A DNA stretch of 26,802 nt, taken from positions 1 through 26,802 of the IMG/VR virus record IMGVR_UViG_3300030061_000258. One strand, written 5' to 3'. The position numbers and the translations under genes are program-made. This DNA comes from a virus. Positions 1 through 5,893 of the stretch are shown here, piece after piece. The notes beneath the pieces were generated by a model that saw nothing but the letters and a program-made list of their open reading frames with translations, made no database searches and had not been told where the DNA came from. The stretch's first letter is position 1; every line of letters starts with the position of its first letter.

Positions 1-237
1 TTCTTCATTAGTGCTAAGATATACTCTTGAGTGCTTAGGTGTTCTGTCGTATCTTGCTCTTTTAGATTCTTCCCCTACACTTGCTCTTGATCTTGCCTTA
101 TCTATATTACCACTATGTATTAGTTGGTTTTCTAAATCTATAATCTTATAGCGGTGCTTAACAAGTAGCCTCATAGCTTTATGTATCTTGTTAACCTCAT
201 CTCTATAACTTTCAAAAGTTTCGTTAAATATTACCAT
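1..237 (-). CDS. Hypothetical phage protein, 3' end off the left edge
   Basis: An ATG at 237 opens a frame with no stop through position 1, giving at least 79 residues; the C-terminus lies outside the window. The visible part is charged and largely helical in appearance, beginning MVIFNETFESYRDEV and later containing a basic stretch with RARYDRTPKHSR. I do not recognise the family. It overlaps the end of the preceding gene by 14 bases, as expected for the coupled chain in this genome. It is the last gene seen of the unit started by the promoter near 0.8 kb. That the frame is open and starts in the right place is seen directly; that it is expressed is inferred. Confidence 0.6.
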   Translation of the reverse strand, partial: MVIFNETFESYRDEVNKIHKAMRLLVKHRYKIIDLENQLIHSGNIDKARSRASVGEESKRARYDRTPKHSRVYLSTNEE

Positions 238-517
238 ATTTTTTTATTTTTTGTTTTAGTTTATCGTTTTCCTCTTCTGCTCTTCTAGCTCTTTCTATTG
301 CTCTATTCTTACTAAGCCTATATTCTGATACAGCCTTTTTATAAAGTCTTTTATTGTTAAGATTTTCTTGGAAGTAAAAGGTAATGTTAGAAATAGCCTC
401 AGCCATCTCTTCTATTCTCTCTGTTTTTTTCTTTGTGTATTGCTTTAGTATAATACTAGCTAATAGATTAATATCACCCCATATCTCCATCTCTTTGAGA
501 TTGTCTATTTTTCTCAA
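224..517 (-). CDS. Hypothetical coiled-coil protein, TTG start
   Basis: A 97-residue protein with no family I recognise. The N-terminal half is mixed (DNLKEMEIWGDINLLAS). The C-terminal half, roughly residues 60-95, is rich in Arg, Glu and Lys with heptad-like spacing and should form a coiled coil. No ATG is available at the 5' end. The chosen TTG at 517 overlaps the stop of the upstream small membrane gene as TTGA, the same arrangement seen at 25644-25647, which supports this start. It is the third gene after the promoter near 0.8 kb and overlaps the next gene by 14 bases. Confidence 0.6.
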   Translation of the reverse strand: MRKIDNLKEMEIWGDINLLASIILKQYTKKKTERIEEMAEAISNITFYFQENLNNKRLYKKAVSEYRLSKNRAIERARRAEEENDKLKQKIKKYGNI

Positions 518-621
518 AATAAAAGATCTATAATAGATTCTAAAGATAATAGTAACACACTAAGCCCTAATAAGAATAAAGTGAATAGCCCTAGTGAGAA
601 ATAGTATTTTAGTTTTTTCAT
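514..621 (-). CDS. 35-residue single-pass membrane protein
   Basis: A small frame starting MKKLKYYF, followed by one strongly hydrophobic segment (residues about 8-26, rich in Leu, Phe and Gly) and a short tail ending in ESIIDLLF. It would be an inner-membrane peptide with a positively charged, cytoplasmic N-terminus. The ATG overlaps the upstream stop as ATGA, and its own TGA overlaps the downstream TTG start, so it fits exactly into the coupled gene chain. No function can be assigned; small membrane peptides in phage early regions often act in exclusion or host takeover, but nothing here proves that. Confidence 0.6.
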   Translation of the reverse strand: MKKLKYYFSLGLFTLFLLGLSVLLLSLESIIDLLF

Positions 622-764
622 TTGTTTAGTTCTTTATATAAGTTTTCTAGCATTGTTTTAGTTTCCTGTAGAGTTTGTTTTTTAAAACCATCCTCACAAT
701 TTCTAATTAAGTATTGTAAGTTACCTTTTATTTTACCGAACTCTCCTGCTTGATGTATATCCAT
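618..764 (-). CDS. 48-residue hypothetical protein, first gene after a promoter
   Basis: Starts MDIHQAGEFGKIKGNLQYLI and continues as a charged, probably helical small protein with a single Cys. It is the first gene downstream of the promoter at 782-812. Its TGA overlaps the ATG of the membrane peptide gene as ATGA. The family is not recognised. The position right after a strong early-type promoter suggests early expression. The call as a gene rests on the intact frame, the promoter and the exact stop/start overlap. Confidence 0.6.
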   Translation of the reverse strand: MDIHQAGEFGKIKGNLQYLIRNCEDGFKKQTLQETKTMLENLYKELNK

Positions 765-781
765 AATTATTAATTTTTATG

Positions 782-812
782 CTAATATACAAAACAAAAC
801 AATATAAACAAA
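782..812 (-). promoter_or_regulatory. Bacteroidetes-type promoter for the leftmost gene group
   Basis: On the minus strand TTTG (809-812) is followed after 19 bases by TATATTAG (782-789), one mismatch from the TAnnTTTG -7 box of Bacteroidetes. It occupies the only gap in this area (765-828), between the stop at 829 and the ATG at 764. The TTTG lies inside the 17-bp element also present at the 4.35-kb promoter. Confidence 0.55.
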
Positions 813-821
813 TGTTAATTA
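805..821 (-). repeat. 17-bp promoter-associated repeat, copy 1
   Basis: The minus-strand sequence TAATTAACATTTGTTTA is identical to 4359-4375. It covers the -33 TTTG box and contains a short dyad, AACA-TT-TGTT. Both copies lie upstream of early-type genes, so it may be an operator or an activator site as well as part of the promoter. Confidence 0.55.
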
Positions 822-828
822 CTTTTTT

Positions 829-969
829 TTATTTTTTATCGAAAATAGTAGAACAAATAGCTATTCTTTGGTTTGCATCTTTGTATTCATTAACCATAGT
901 AGGATTACTAATACATCTTTGCATAAAGTCTTTTCTAGATTCGTTTGATTTTGGTTTAGGTAGTGGCAT
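829..969 (-). CDS. 46-residue 'PxPK...RC...QR.A.C' phage protein
   Basis: Begins MPLPKPKSNESRKDFMQRC and later has NQRIAICSTIF. This matches a pattern I know from many phages: a proline/lysine opening, then F..RC, a helical stretch, and QR.A.C near the end, with two conserved Cys (residues 19 and 39). Its function is not known to me. In other phages this small module is often found with or fused to head genes; here it stands alone in the early region, after a PD-(D/E)XK protein. It overlaps the upstream gene by 14 bases and is the last gene before the promoter at 0.8 kb. Confidence 0.7.
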   Translation of the reverse strand: MPLPKPKSNESRKDFMQRCISNPTMVNEYKDANQRIAICSTIFDKK

Positions 970-1381
970 AATTAATATGTATTTTGTGAGCGTTTTTCTC
1001 ATCCAGTAGATAACACTCTTTATTATTTCGTTTCTTAGTCCATAAAGTAGTATCTGGACAATACAGCTCTACAGTTTCTTGTTTAGCTAAATCATTTAGC
1101 CAAAATATATAATGCCCTTTAGGATCAGCTACAAAGTACAAAGCCTGTGCATCCTCAGCTAAAAGTTTATCAAATTTATATTTTTCTATCATTTTCTTTT
1201 CATAATACTTTTTTCTCCACTTAATCTCCATTACAACCTGATTACCTTTTGGAGAAGTACCAATACAGTCAAAATGTTCATAGCCACCCCCACACCACTC
1301 TAGATTCCACCCATCTTGATTTAATAGGCTTACTATGGTTTGCTCGAATTGATGTACTTTATTTAGATTCATATATCTCAT
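956..1381 (-). CDS. Putative PD-(D/E)XK-fold nuclease-like protein (1)
   Basis: A 141-residue protein with a likely nuclease core: Asp38 in HFDCIG, then after a short beta-hairpin Glu52-x-Lys54 in VVMEIKW. This is the D...ExK signature of PD-(D/E)XK nucleases. A following helix rich in Lys and Tyr and a strand (LYFVAD) fit the fold. It could be a DNA-repair or host-DNA-degrading nuclease, or a resolvase-like enzyme. It sits downstream of a second protein with the same signature (1681-2115). The start may be Met1 or Met4; either overlaps the upstream gene. The fold assignment is from motif reading only. Confidence 0.6.
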   Translation of the reverse strand: MRYMNLNKVHQFEQTIVSLLNQDGWNLEWCGGGYEHFDCIGTSPKGNQVVMEIKWRKKYYEKKMIEKYKFDKLLAEDAQALYFVADPKGHYIFWLNDLAKQETVELYCPDTTLWTKKRNNKECYLLDEKNAHKIHINYATT

Positions 1382-1559
1382 TTATATCCTCTATCCAACT
1401 TCTATACAACCTACCATTACAGGTGCAGGGCTCATCGTATTTATGTGAATATAGTTCCGAGTGCAGCCTAGCTACTAACTTGATCTGTGTTTTATTAAGC
1501 TCGTTTTGTTTTTTTCTATTTAAAAACTTTTCCCAAAGTATCCTATCTTCTTTTACCAT
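1359..1559 (-). CDS. 66-residue small phage protein with PCTCNGR motif
   Basis: The protein has a basic helical N-terminus (KEDRILWEKFLNRKKQNEL) and a conserved-looking C-terminal block, YDEPCTCNGRLYRSWIEDI. Small proteins with a C-x-C-N/S pair followed by 'W I . . I N . I Y' are familiar from Flavobacteriia phages and prophages, but I know of no function. The two Cys could bind metal, perhaps as a dimer. It is embedded in the coupled early operon, overlapping both neighbours. Confidence 0.65.
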   Translation of the reverse strand: MVKEDRILWEKFLNRKKQNELNKTQIKLVARLHSELYSHKYDEPCTCNGRLYRSWIEDINEIYESK

Positions 1560-1684
1560 AACTTTACTTTATTTGCTTTATCTTTTCGTTTGTCGCACCC
1601 ACAATCATCTCCCCATATCTTTTTTACGATCCATTTTATTGCTGTATAGGTTGTAATCTTTTCTATTAAATCTCCTAGCCTCAT
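1553..1684 (-). CDS. 43-residue 'GDLIEKIT...GDDCGCDKR' protein
   Basis: Translates as MRLGDLIEKITTYTAIKW..., ending with GDDCGCDKRKDKANKVKLW. This pattern, a short amphipathic helix followed by DCGCD.R and a basic tail, is one I recognise from many Bacteroidetes phages and prophages, where it is annotated as hypothetical. Its ATG overlaps the stop of the upstream nuclease-like gene as ATGA, and its end overlaps the next start by 7 bases, so the gene is well supported despite its size. The C-x-C pair could ligate metal. Function unknown. Confidence 0.75.
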   Translation of the reverse strand: MRLGDLIEKITTYTAIKWIVKKIWGDDCGCDKRKDKANKVKLW

Positions 1685-2115
1685 AAGTGTTTTTTTTCTG
1701 TATATTTTGATATTAAAAATTGTTTTATCAAATATGCTTGTTTTGTTTTAGTATCTCCTTTACATACAAACTTTCTTTCTTTACAATTATGATTAGAGAT
1801 ACATTTTCTAATATTATCTGTTAGTATCCAATTATATTGCATACCATCATATATAACCCAATATTTAGCTTTAGTTGTACTTATACCTGATGGCTTCTCA
1901 TTAGAGGCGGTTTCTATTATGATATTACCTGTTTTTAAACTTCTGTTATCAAACTTAACCTCTACACCAAAATTTAACTCTGGTATAAAAATATCATACT
2001 CTTTAAAGTAGCCATCTACTATGTAGGCGTTTTTGTATTTCTCTTGTATCTTATTTAATACATATATTTCGTGAAACTTACCTCTTTCTAAATCTGCTTT
2101 AAAATCTTCTACCAT
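1681..2115 (-). CDS. Putative PD-(D/E)XK nuclease-like protein (2)
   Basis: A 144-residue protein with Asp41 (KEYDIFI), then Glu52-x-Lys54 (GVEVKFD), and the block TGNIIIE...PSGISTT followed by YWVIYD. The order D-(10)-ExK plus the TGN/PSG segments matches a phage PD-(D/E)XK family. Glu16 in the first helix could complete the site. Likely roles are processing of recombination intermediates or degradation of host DNA. It lies directly downstream of the sigma-like gene, overlapping it by 7 bases, and is coupled to the DCGCD mini-gene. The fold is a fairly confident reading; the substrate is unknown. Confidence 0.7.
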   Translation of the reverse strand: MVEDFKADLERGKFHEIYVLNKIQEKYKNAYIVDGYFKEYDIFIPELNFGVEVKFDNRSLKTGNIIIETASNEKPSGISTTKAKYWVIYDGMQYNWILTDNIRKCISNHNCKERKFVCKGDTKTKQAYLIKQFLISKYTEKKHL

Positions 2116-2600
2116 TCTATATTTTTTATTATTAGCATCTTAGTATTCTTATAAGTATTGTAAAGACTATAGTAGCTTATTCCTGTTTGCTTAGATAATT
2201 CAGCTATTGACATTCCATCAGAAATTAAATCAAAGATTTTGCGATCATACCAATACATTTTATCTAAAAGAGTATTTAGCTCTATCATTTTACCTGTAAT
2301 GTCTTTATGTTTTGTGTTTACTTCAGGCTGTATATATTTTTCTAAGTAATCTACATTGACTTTTTGTATCTTAGATTCTTTTCTACATAAATCTAAAAAC
2401 AAAGATTTTAAAGTACGATACATATAAAAATAGTTGATATCATCATCATAAGTTATATCTAACCCTTTATCGAGCAAAATAGAAATTTTTAGGTAAGCCT
2501 CTTGTACCACATCCTCACATAGGTATCCTTTACACCCAAAACTTCTTACAGTTCTTATCCAGGTTTGATGTTTACTCGCAAGTTTCTCAAGAGTTGTCAA
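2109..2600 (-). CDS. Phage-encoded sigma-like transcription factor, TTG start
   Basis: A 163-residue protein built like a small sigma factor. Residues about 25-75 look like region 2 (CEDVVQEAYLKI, then a helix with LKSLFLDLCRK). Residues about 115-155 look like region 4, with a helix-turn-helix, SIAELSKQTGISYYSLYNTY. Sigma factors bring RNA polymerase to specific promoters, so this protein is the best candidate to direct transcription from the repeated ACAAAA-N12-ACGTTATA elements in the virion module; that link is inference. The first in-frame Met is only at residue 60, inside region 2, so the TTG at 2600, overlapping the ATPase gene by 14 bases, is taken as start. It could instead be a sigma-like DNA-binding regulator without full sigma activity. 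Confidence 0.7.
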   Translation of the reverse strand: MTTLEKLASKHQTWIRTVRSFGCKGYLCEDVVQEAYLKISILLDKGLDITYDDDINYFYMYRTLKSLFLDLCRKESKIQKVNVDYLEKYIQPEVNTKHKDITGKMIELNTLLDKMYWYDRKIFDLISDGMSIAELSKQTGISYYSLYNTYKNTKMLIIKNIEW

Positions 2601-3495
2601 TGTTTAATTGTTTTTTAGTTCTATATTTTATTAAATTTTTACCACCTATTTCAAAACCTACATTGTTCAATATTGACTTAAACATTATTGGGGCTTCGTG
2701 ACTTGTAGGTTTATAGCCCAAAGAAATTTCCTTCACTTTTGCGACAAAAAGTCTAGTATACATCCAAGAATCTGGACTTGCAATATATCTATGAACTATT
2801 AAAAAATCATCACATCTATTGCCATTTACAGCACCCCCCTCACTATCTCCTATAGTAGGCGGAGGAGTCATACCAGATTGAGGATGATTAGGAGAATGTT
2901 TACGGCGTAGGCTCTCAGTCACGGCGTGCGCACATATCCAAGTTGATACATTATATTTTTTGCAAAATAACCGAATCTCAGTCAAGCACTCATAGCTGTA
3001 TTCATAACCATTTGTGTTTCTTAAATCTTTTCTTAAAGAGTTTATAGGATCAATTAATAATCCGTCATAATCCCAAGCATCTTTTACTTTTTCAGCTAAG
3101 TCTAATAATTCTTTGTAAGTGTATTGCCTGTTTATGTCAACAAACTTAAAATGATTATACACAAAGTCTCTAGACTTTTCGTAGTCTTTCTCTTCTATTT
3201 TGTTTATAGGTTTGCCTTCTAAGAATTCAATAAGTTTTTTTATGAGTTGTACAGCGTCATTTTCTGACGAAAATACTAGCCATTTAATTTTATGTTTTAT
3301 TGAATAAAGTAACATAAGATAAAACGTGAAGTGTGTTTTACCTACGTTATTATGCCCCAAAATAAAATTCATATTTCCAGCAACAAAGCGGAATGAAGCG
3401 TCTAGCTCTTTATTACCTAGCTTTAATGCCTCTTTGACTTTACCTTTTCTAAAGTCGTTTAGTTTGTTAATATGTTCATCGTAGTTTATAAGCAT
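2587..3495 (-). CDS. RecA/DnaB-type ATPase, probable replicative helicase or recombinase
   Basis: 302 residues with a Walker A motif, GHNNVGKT (47-54), a second strand WLVFSSEND (72-80), Walker B DGLLIDP (144-150) and a following strand TWICAH (185-190), the order of a RecA-like/DnaB C-terminal domain. It lacks a DnaB N-terminal domain. The block EGGAVNGNRCDDFLIVHR (about 219-236) resembles the end of the DnaB-type core. Probable role: DNA unwinding or strand handling in replication. It follows two OB-fold genes and precedes the sigma-like gene. Oddly, a terminator-like hairpin sits immediately upstream, its T-run ending at this ATG, so expression may depend on read-through. It could also be a RadA-like or packaging-unrelated ATPase. 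Confidence 0.75.
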   Translation of the reverse strand: MLINYDEHINKLNDFRKGKVKEALKLGNKELDASFRFVAGNMNFILGHNNVGKTHFTFYLMLLYSIKHKIKWLVFSSENDAVQLIKKLIEFLEGKPINKIEEKDYEKSRDFVYNHFKFVDINRQYTYKELLDLAEKVKDAWDYDGLLIDPINSLRKDLRNTNGYEYSYECLTEIRLFCKKYNVSTWICAHAVTESLRRKHSPNHPQSGMTPPPTIGDSEGGAVNGNRCDDFLIVHRYIASPDSWMYTRLFVAKVKEISLGYKPTSHEAPIMFKSILNNVGFEIGGKNLIKYRTKKQLNIDNS

Positions 3496-3520
3496 AAAAA
3501 AAGGGGGTAGTTAGCCCCCT
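3496..3520 (-). terminator. Terminator-like hairpin abutting the ATPase start codon
   Basis: On the minus strand AGGGGG-CTAACTA-CCCCCT is followed by a run of T that runs straight into the ATG at 3495. Stem arms are 3515-3520 and 3502-3507. It can stop transcription from the OB-fold genes before the ATPase, or act as an attenuator. Confidence 0.75.
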
Positions 3521-3536
3521 ATATTAAAATAGTTTA

Positions 3537-3878
3537 TTAGAATGGTAGATCATCTTCTCTGTCTGGAGACTGAGCCTCCACAGCTACTTCCTCACGATAC
3601 TCTCTAACTCTCCATCCTTGTAAGCTAGTGAAGTAAAGAGTTTTGCCCTCTCTGTTTTCCCAAGCTCTACCTCTAACATTGTAAAATACCTCTACGTTGT
3701 TACCTACTTTACAAACAGGATCTTCTAAAAGTCCTACATTGTTTTGTGTGAAATCGAGAGCTACTACCTGTGGATATTTATCCATAGTTTCTATAACTAG
3801 CTTTCTTACTCTGAAATTACCTTTTTCTTCTAATTCTGTGATTTGTTTTACTTTTCCTTTAATTGACATTTGATTCAT
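3537..3878 (-). CDS. DUF3127-like OB-fold protein with SSB-type C-terminal tip
   Basis: 113 residues. The N-terminal part (SIKGKVKQI, then RKLVIETMDKYPQVVALDF) matches the DUF3127 pattern, a Bacteroidetes OB-fold family related to single-stranded DNA-binding proteins. The protein ends DREDDLPF, the acidic tip with terminal Pro-Phe that SSB proteins use to recruit replication partners. It probably coats single-stranded phage DNA and docks host or phage enzymes. It lies three bases after another OB-fold-like gene and before the ATPase. Met1 or Met4 could be the start. Confidence 0.75.
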   Translation of the reverse strand: MNQMSIKGKVKQITELEEKGNFRVRKLVIETMDKYPQVVALDFTQNNVGLLEDPVCKVGNNVEVFYNVRGRAWENREGKTLYFTSLQGWRVREYREEVAVEAQSPDREDDLPF

Positions 3879-3881
3879 TTT

Positions 3882-4235
3882 TTATTTATTTACGAAATTT
3901 ATTAGTATTTGTGCATCTGCGATAACAGTATGTATATCAGCTTGAGGGTTACCTCTATTGAAGTCTACTGCTGCCTTAACCATTGATTGTCTTATAATCA
4001 ACTGATCTTTATTGTTGTTTACTGTAGGTTGAGGATTGTACTCTAGCTTAGCTGTTTTGTATTCCTCATTGGTAATTTTAAATTCAATTAAATCTCCCAC
4101 AGATTTTTTGAAGCTTCCCTTTGCCAAAAATTGGTATTCTTTACCATCATCAAAGGTTACTTGATACTTGTTAAAAGTTCCTGAAGCGTTTGTATATTCG
4201 CCTCTAGGACTGATGTACTTGATTTTTCCTTTCAT
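3882..4235 (-). CDS. Putative OB-fold single-stranded DNA-binding protein
   Basis: 117 residues. The first 60 form a run of predicted strands (MKGKIKYISPRGEY, KYQVTFDDGKEYQFL, DLIEFKITNEEY) compatible with an OB fold. A linker with NNNK precedes a helical C-terminal part containing QLIIRQSMVKAAVDF, a pattern I know from phage DNA-binding and replication proteins. Being paired with the DUF3127-like gene supports a role in replication or recombination. It overlaps the upstream 41-residue gene by 32 bases. No catalytic residues are seen. Function is inferred from fold and context. Confidence 0.55.
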   Translation of the reverse strand: MKGKIKYISPRGEYTNASGTFNKYQVTFDDGKEYQFLAKGSFKKSVGDLIEFKITNEEYKTAKLEYNPQPTVNNNKDQLIIRQSMVKAAVDFNRGNPQADIHTVIADAQILINFVNK

Positions 4236-4329
4236 TTTGTAATTTATTAATTTTTTGTGTTAATGATTGTATCCTAAGATTTAGAAAGTGTATTTGCTCA
4301 TCTTTTGGATCTTTGTAATTATATTTCAT
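4204..4329 (-). CDS. 41-residue hypothetical protein, first gene of the early operon
   Basis: Translates as MKYNYKDPKDEQIHFLNLRI followed by a short helix (QSLTQKINKLQNERKN). It would be a small coiled or helical protein. It starts five bases beyond the -7 box of the promoter at 4334-4366, so its mRNA would have almost no leader. It overlaps the next gene by 32 bases. I do not recognise it. The promoter position and coding-like composition support it. Confidence 0.55.
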   Translation of the reverse strand: MKYNYKDPKDEQIHFLNLRIQSLTQKINKLQNERKNQVHQS

Positions 4330-4333
4330 ATTA

Positions 4334-4366
4334 TAAAGTTAAGTAAAAAAAATTGATTTAAACAAA
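4334..4366 (-). promoter_or_regulatory. Bacteroidetes-type promoter of the replication/regulation operon
   Basis: Minus strand: TTTG (4363-4366), 21-base spacer, TAACTTTA (4334-4341), close to TAnnTTTG. The ATG of the first gene follows five bases later. It lies just downstream of the strong terminator at 4375-4408, so it marks a clean transcription boundary between the late block and the early operon. Confidence 0.65.
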
Positions 4367-4375
4367 TGTTAATTA
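4359..4375 (-). repeat. 17-bp promoter-associated repeat, copy 2
   Basis: Identical to 805-821 and in the same position relative to the -33 box. See the finding on the shared element. Confidence 0.55.
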
Positions 4376-4408
4376 AAAAAAAAGAGGCTTACAGATGTAA
4401 ACCCCTCT
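4375..4408 (-). terminator. Strong rho-independent terminator after ninG
   Basis: Minus strand: AGAGG, a two-base GG bulge, TTTACA, a two-base loop, TGTAAG and CCTCT, followed by nine T. The stem is 11 pairs with one G-T wobble. It ends the late/lysis transcript 19 bases after the ninG-like gene and insulates the next promoter. Confidence 0.85.
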
Positions 4409-4426
4409 CAAAACAAAGGAAAAAAA

Positions 4427-4825
4427 TTATAAATTAGTTACTTTTTGTTTATATTCATTTATTAAATCTACTAAATCTTGATCAGTTTGTTTTATTATTT
4501 TCTTACTTTCTATTAACAATTCCTCTGCTATATTATATCCATACTCTTTATTTAGATTCATAGCAAAGATATACTGTCTACCATAAAAGTGGCAATTACA
4601 ACTATAACACTGGCTTCTGCAATTCCGTTCATCCCATCTAAGTATTCTAGATTTCCTAGAAATAAAATGTCCGTTCTGCATACCCTCACCTTTCCAATAT
4701 GCTTTTTTGTTACAGGTATAACATTTTACTATTCCGTTTTTATCTGCATATTTACGCCTTATGTATTCGCTAAATACAGCATCTAACTTTTTAATTAAAT
4801 TTTTTCTAGAAATTTTACGTGGCAT
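4427..4825 (-). CDS. ninG: NinG/Rap-like recombination endonuclease
   Basis: 132 residues, shorter than the lambda protein (about 200). It has the family landmarks: an N-terminal basic helix with LDAVFSEYIRRKYADKNG, the Cys pair in VKCYTCNK (35, 38), NGHFISR (52-57) with His53, WDERNCRSQCYSCN with Cys73 and Cys76, and a C-terminal helix with LNKEYGYN. Lambda NinG (Rap) is a Holliday-junction-directed, structure-specific endonuclease used in phage recombination. The four Cys should bind zinc. It is the last gene before a strong terminator, and is separated from the holin gene by a 111-base gap. Confidence 0.85.
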   Translation of the reverse strand: MPRKISRKNLIKKLDAVFSEYIRRKYADKNGIVKCYTCNKKAYWKGEGMQNGHFISRKSRILRWDERNCRSQCYSCNCHFYGRQYIFAMNLNKEYGYNIAEELLIESKKIIKQTDQDLVDLINEYKQKVTNL

Positions 4826-4826
4826 A

Positions 4827-4857
4827 TTGTAATTTACAAAAAAAAAGTATAACTTTG
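4827..4857 (+). promoter_or_regulatory. Possible plus-strand promoter in the ninG-holin gap
   Basis: Plus strand: TTG (4827-4829), 20-base spacer, TAACTTTG (4850-4857), an exact TAnnTTTG box. It would transcribe antisense to the holin gene. A TA-repeat tract (4860-4882) follows. AT-rich sequence can produce such matches by chance, so the confidence is low. Confidence 0.25.
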
Positions 4858-4859
4858 CC

Positions 4860-4882
4860 TATATATATATATATAATATATA
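4860..4882. repeat. TA dinucleotide tract in the ninG-holin intergenic gap
   Basis: A nearly uninterrupted TA run within the 4826-4936 gap. The rest of the gap is AT-rich with another AT block near 4913-4932. No coding frame is seen. Such tracts melt easily and may mark a promoter or an origin-like site, but nothing more can be shown. Confidence 0.5.
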
Positions 4883-4936
4883 CACTTCCCTTAAACAACT
4901 TACTCTGTAAATAATATATATTAATTATATATACCG

Positions 4937-5386
4937 CTATTTTTTGTTTATTGATTTAAACACTTTCTCAATACCTCTACTACCAAAATAAAAAATAGTC
5001 ATAGTAGAAAACAAAGAAGTAATACTTGGTATGTATTGCTCTCGTATTTGAAACTCTCCTAAGTTACCATCAAAGAAAATACAGCTCATATATAATAAAA
5101 ACATAGCACCATAAGAAATAGGGCGTACTAATCTAGTAATATTGTGCTCATTGTCAGATTGTAGCCTTTTAGTTACCTCTTGCATCTCTATTTCGTCTTG
5201 TTTTAAGAGTTCTAAGGCTATTTCTCTATCTTTCTCTGACATAGTATCATCTTTGTCTAAAATGTTCTTTACAAGTCCTAATACACCATTGTCTGGTAAA
5301 GCTGTACCTACCAAATTTACAATATCACTACCCTTAGACAATAAGAATTTGCCTACTTTAGTTTCGTTAAATTTCTTTTTACTCAT
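4937..5386 (-). CDS. Holin of the 3TM type
   Basis: 149 residues. An amphipathic N-terminal region (KVGKFLLSKGSDIVNLVG) and a charged helix (residues about 50-85, EKDREIALELLKQDEIEMQE) precede the block TRLVRPISYGAMFLLYMSC. Two clear hydrophobic segments follow, about residues 90-106 and 118-136. The 'R.VRP..Y' entry into the membrane part is typical of the GTA/3TM holin family (Pfam PF11351 by pattern). It would form lesions in the inner membrane that release or activate the M15 peptidase encoded two genes upstream. It overlaps the 48-residue gene by 8 bases. Confidence 0.75.
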   Translation of the reverse strand: MSKKKFNETKVGKFLLSKGSDIVNLVGTALPDNGVLGLVKNILDKDDTMSEKDREIALELLKQDEIEMQEVTKRLQSDNEHNITRLVRPISYGAMFLLYMSCIFFDGNLGEFQIREQYIPSITSLFSTMTIFYFGSRGIEKVFKSINKK

Positions 5387-5525
5387 AATAAAATCTCCAT
5401 TTTAATTGTATAATTACTAAGTATATGTTTAGCTCCTCATAGTTGTATTCTTCAGGCTCAGCAGGAAAATAATTAAATCCTAAATTAAGTCCATTAGGTA
5501 ACAAAAGTATAATTTGAAAGTCCAT
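5379..5525 (-). CDS. 48-residue conserved phage protein in the lysis cassette
   Basis: Begins MDFQIILLLPNGLNLGFNYF, then a short acidic turn (AEPEEYNYEEL) and a final strand/helix NIYLVIIQLKW. The plan 'LPNGL..G..YF...(acidic) YSELNIYL' is familiar to me from flavobacterial phages next to endolysin genes. It has no signal peptide in the usual sense; the first 12 residues are moderately hydrophobic. TAATG overlap with the peptidase gene and an 8-base overlap with the holin gene tie it into the cassette. Function unknown. Confidence 0.7.
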   Translation of the reverse strand: MDFQIILLLPNGLNLGFNYFPAEPEEYNYEELNIYLVIIQLKWRFYYE

Positions 5526-5893
5526 TAGTAAGTCCAGATTAAGTGTGATGGTTTGTCTTTGTCTATATCAACGTGTATAAACGTATTTGCTATTCCTATT
5601 CTGTTAAATCCTACATCTAAAAGAATATCTACTAGCTCAAATCGATCCTTAGAGTTATTACAGTGTATATCTACTGCAAGTCCTTTAAGGTGGCTAGAGT
5701 TTGGTGATGCTTTATAGCCTCTTGCTTTTAGATCCTCGTTATACTCTTTTGTTCTATAACCGCTTGTTATTTTTATAGGTTTATCAAACTTTTCTCTAGC
5801 TAAGTCTAACATCTCTAATATTTCAGAATTCATATTTTTACCTGATCCTAACTCATCAGGGCTATCAAATTCTGTATAATTAAAATATCTCAT
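5525..5893 (-). CDS. M15-family peptidase, endolysin candidate
   Basis: 122 residues with the D-Ala-D-Ala/L-Ala-D-Glu peptidase M15A pattern: TSGYRT (43-48), NSSHLKGLAVDIH with His68 and Asp75, and FIHVDID with His107. These three residues should hold the catalytic zinc. The protein is a bare catalytic domain without signal peptide or cell-wall-binding domain, so it should depend on the holin for export. It would cut peptide cross-links of the Gram-negative murein. It lies within the lysis cassette, overlapping both neighbours (ATGA upstream, TAATG downstream). Confidence 0.85.
   Translation of the reverse strand: MRYFNYTEFDSPDELGSGKNMNSEILEMLDLAREKFDKPIKITSGYRTKEYNEDLKARGYKASPNSSHLKGLAVDIHCNNSKDRFELVDILLDVGFNRIGIANTFIHVDIDKDKPSHLIWTY

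Noticed and set aside
779-1656. Plus-strand open frames at 779-1009 and 1249-1656
   Set aside because: They are opposite well-supported minus-strand genes with recognisable motifs, and their translations are unusually rich in Ser, Leu and Phe with no motif. They are antisense shadows.
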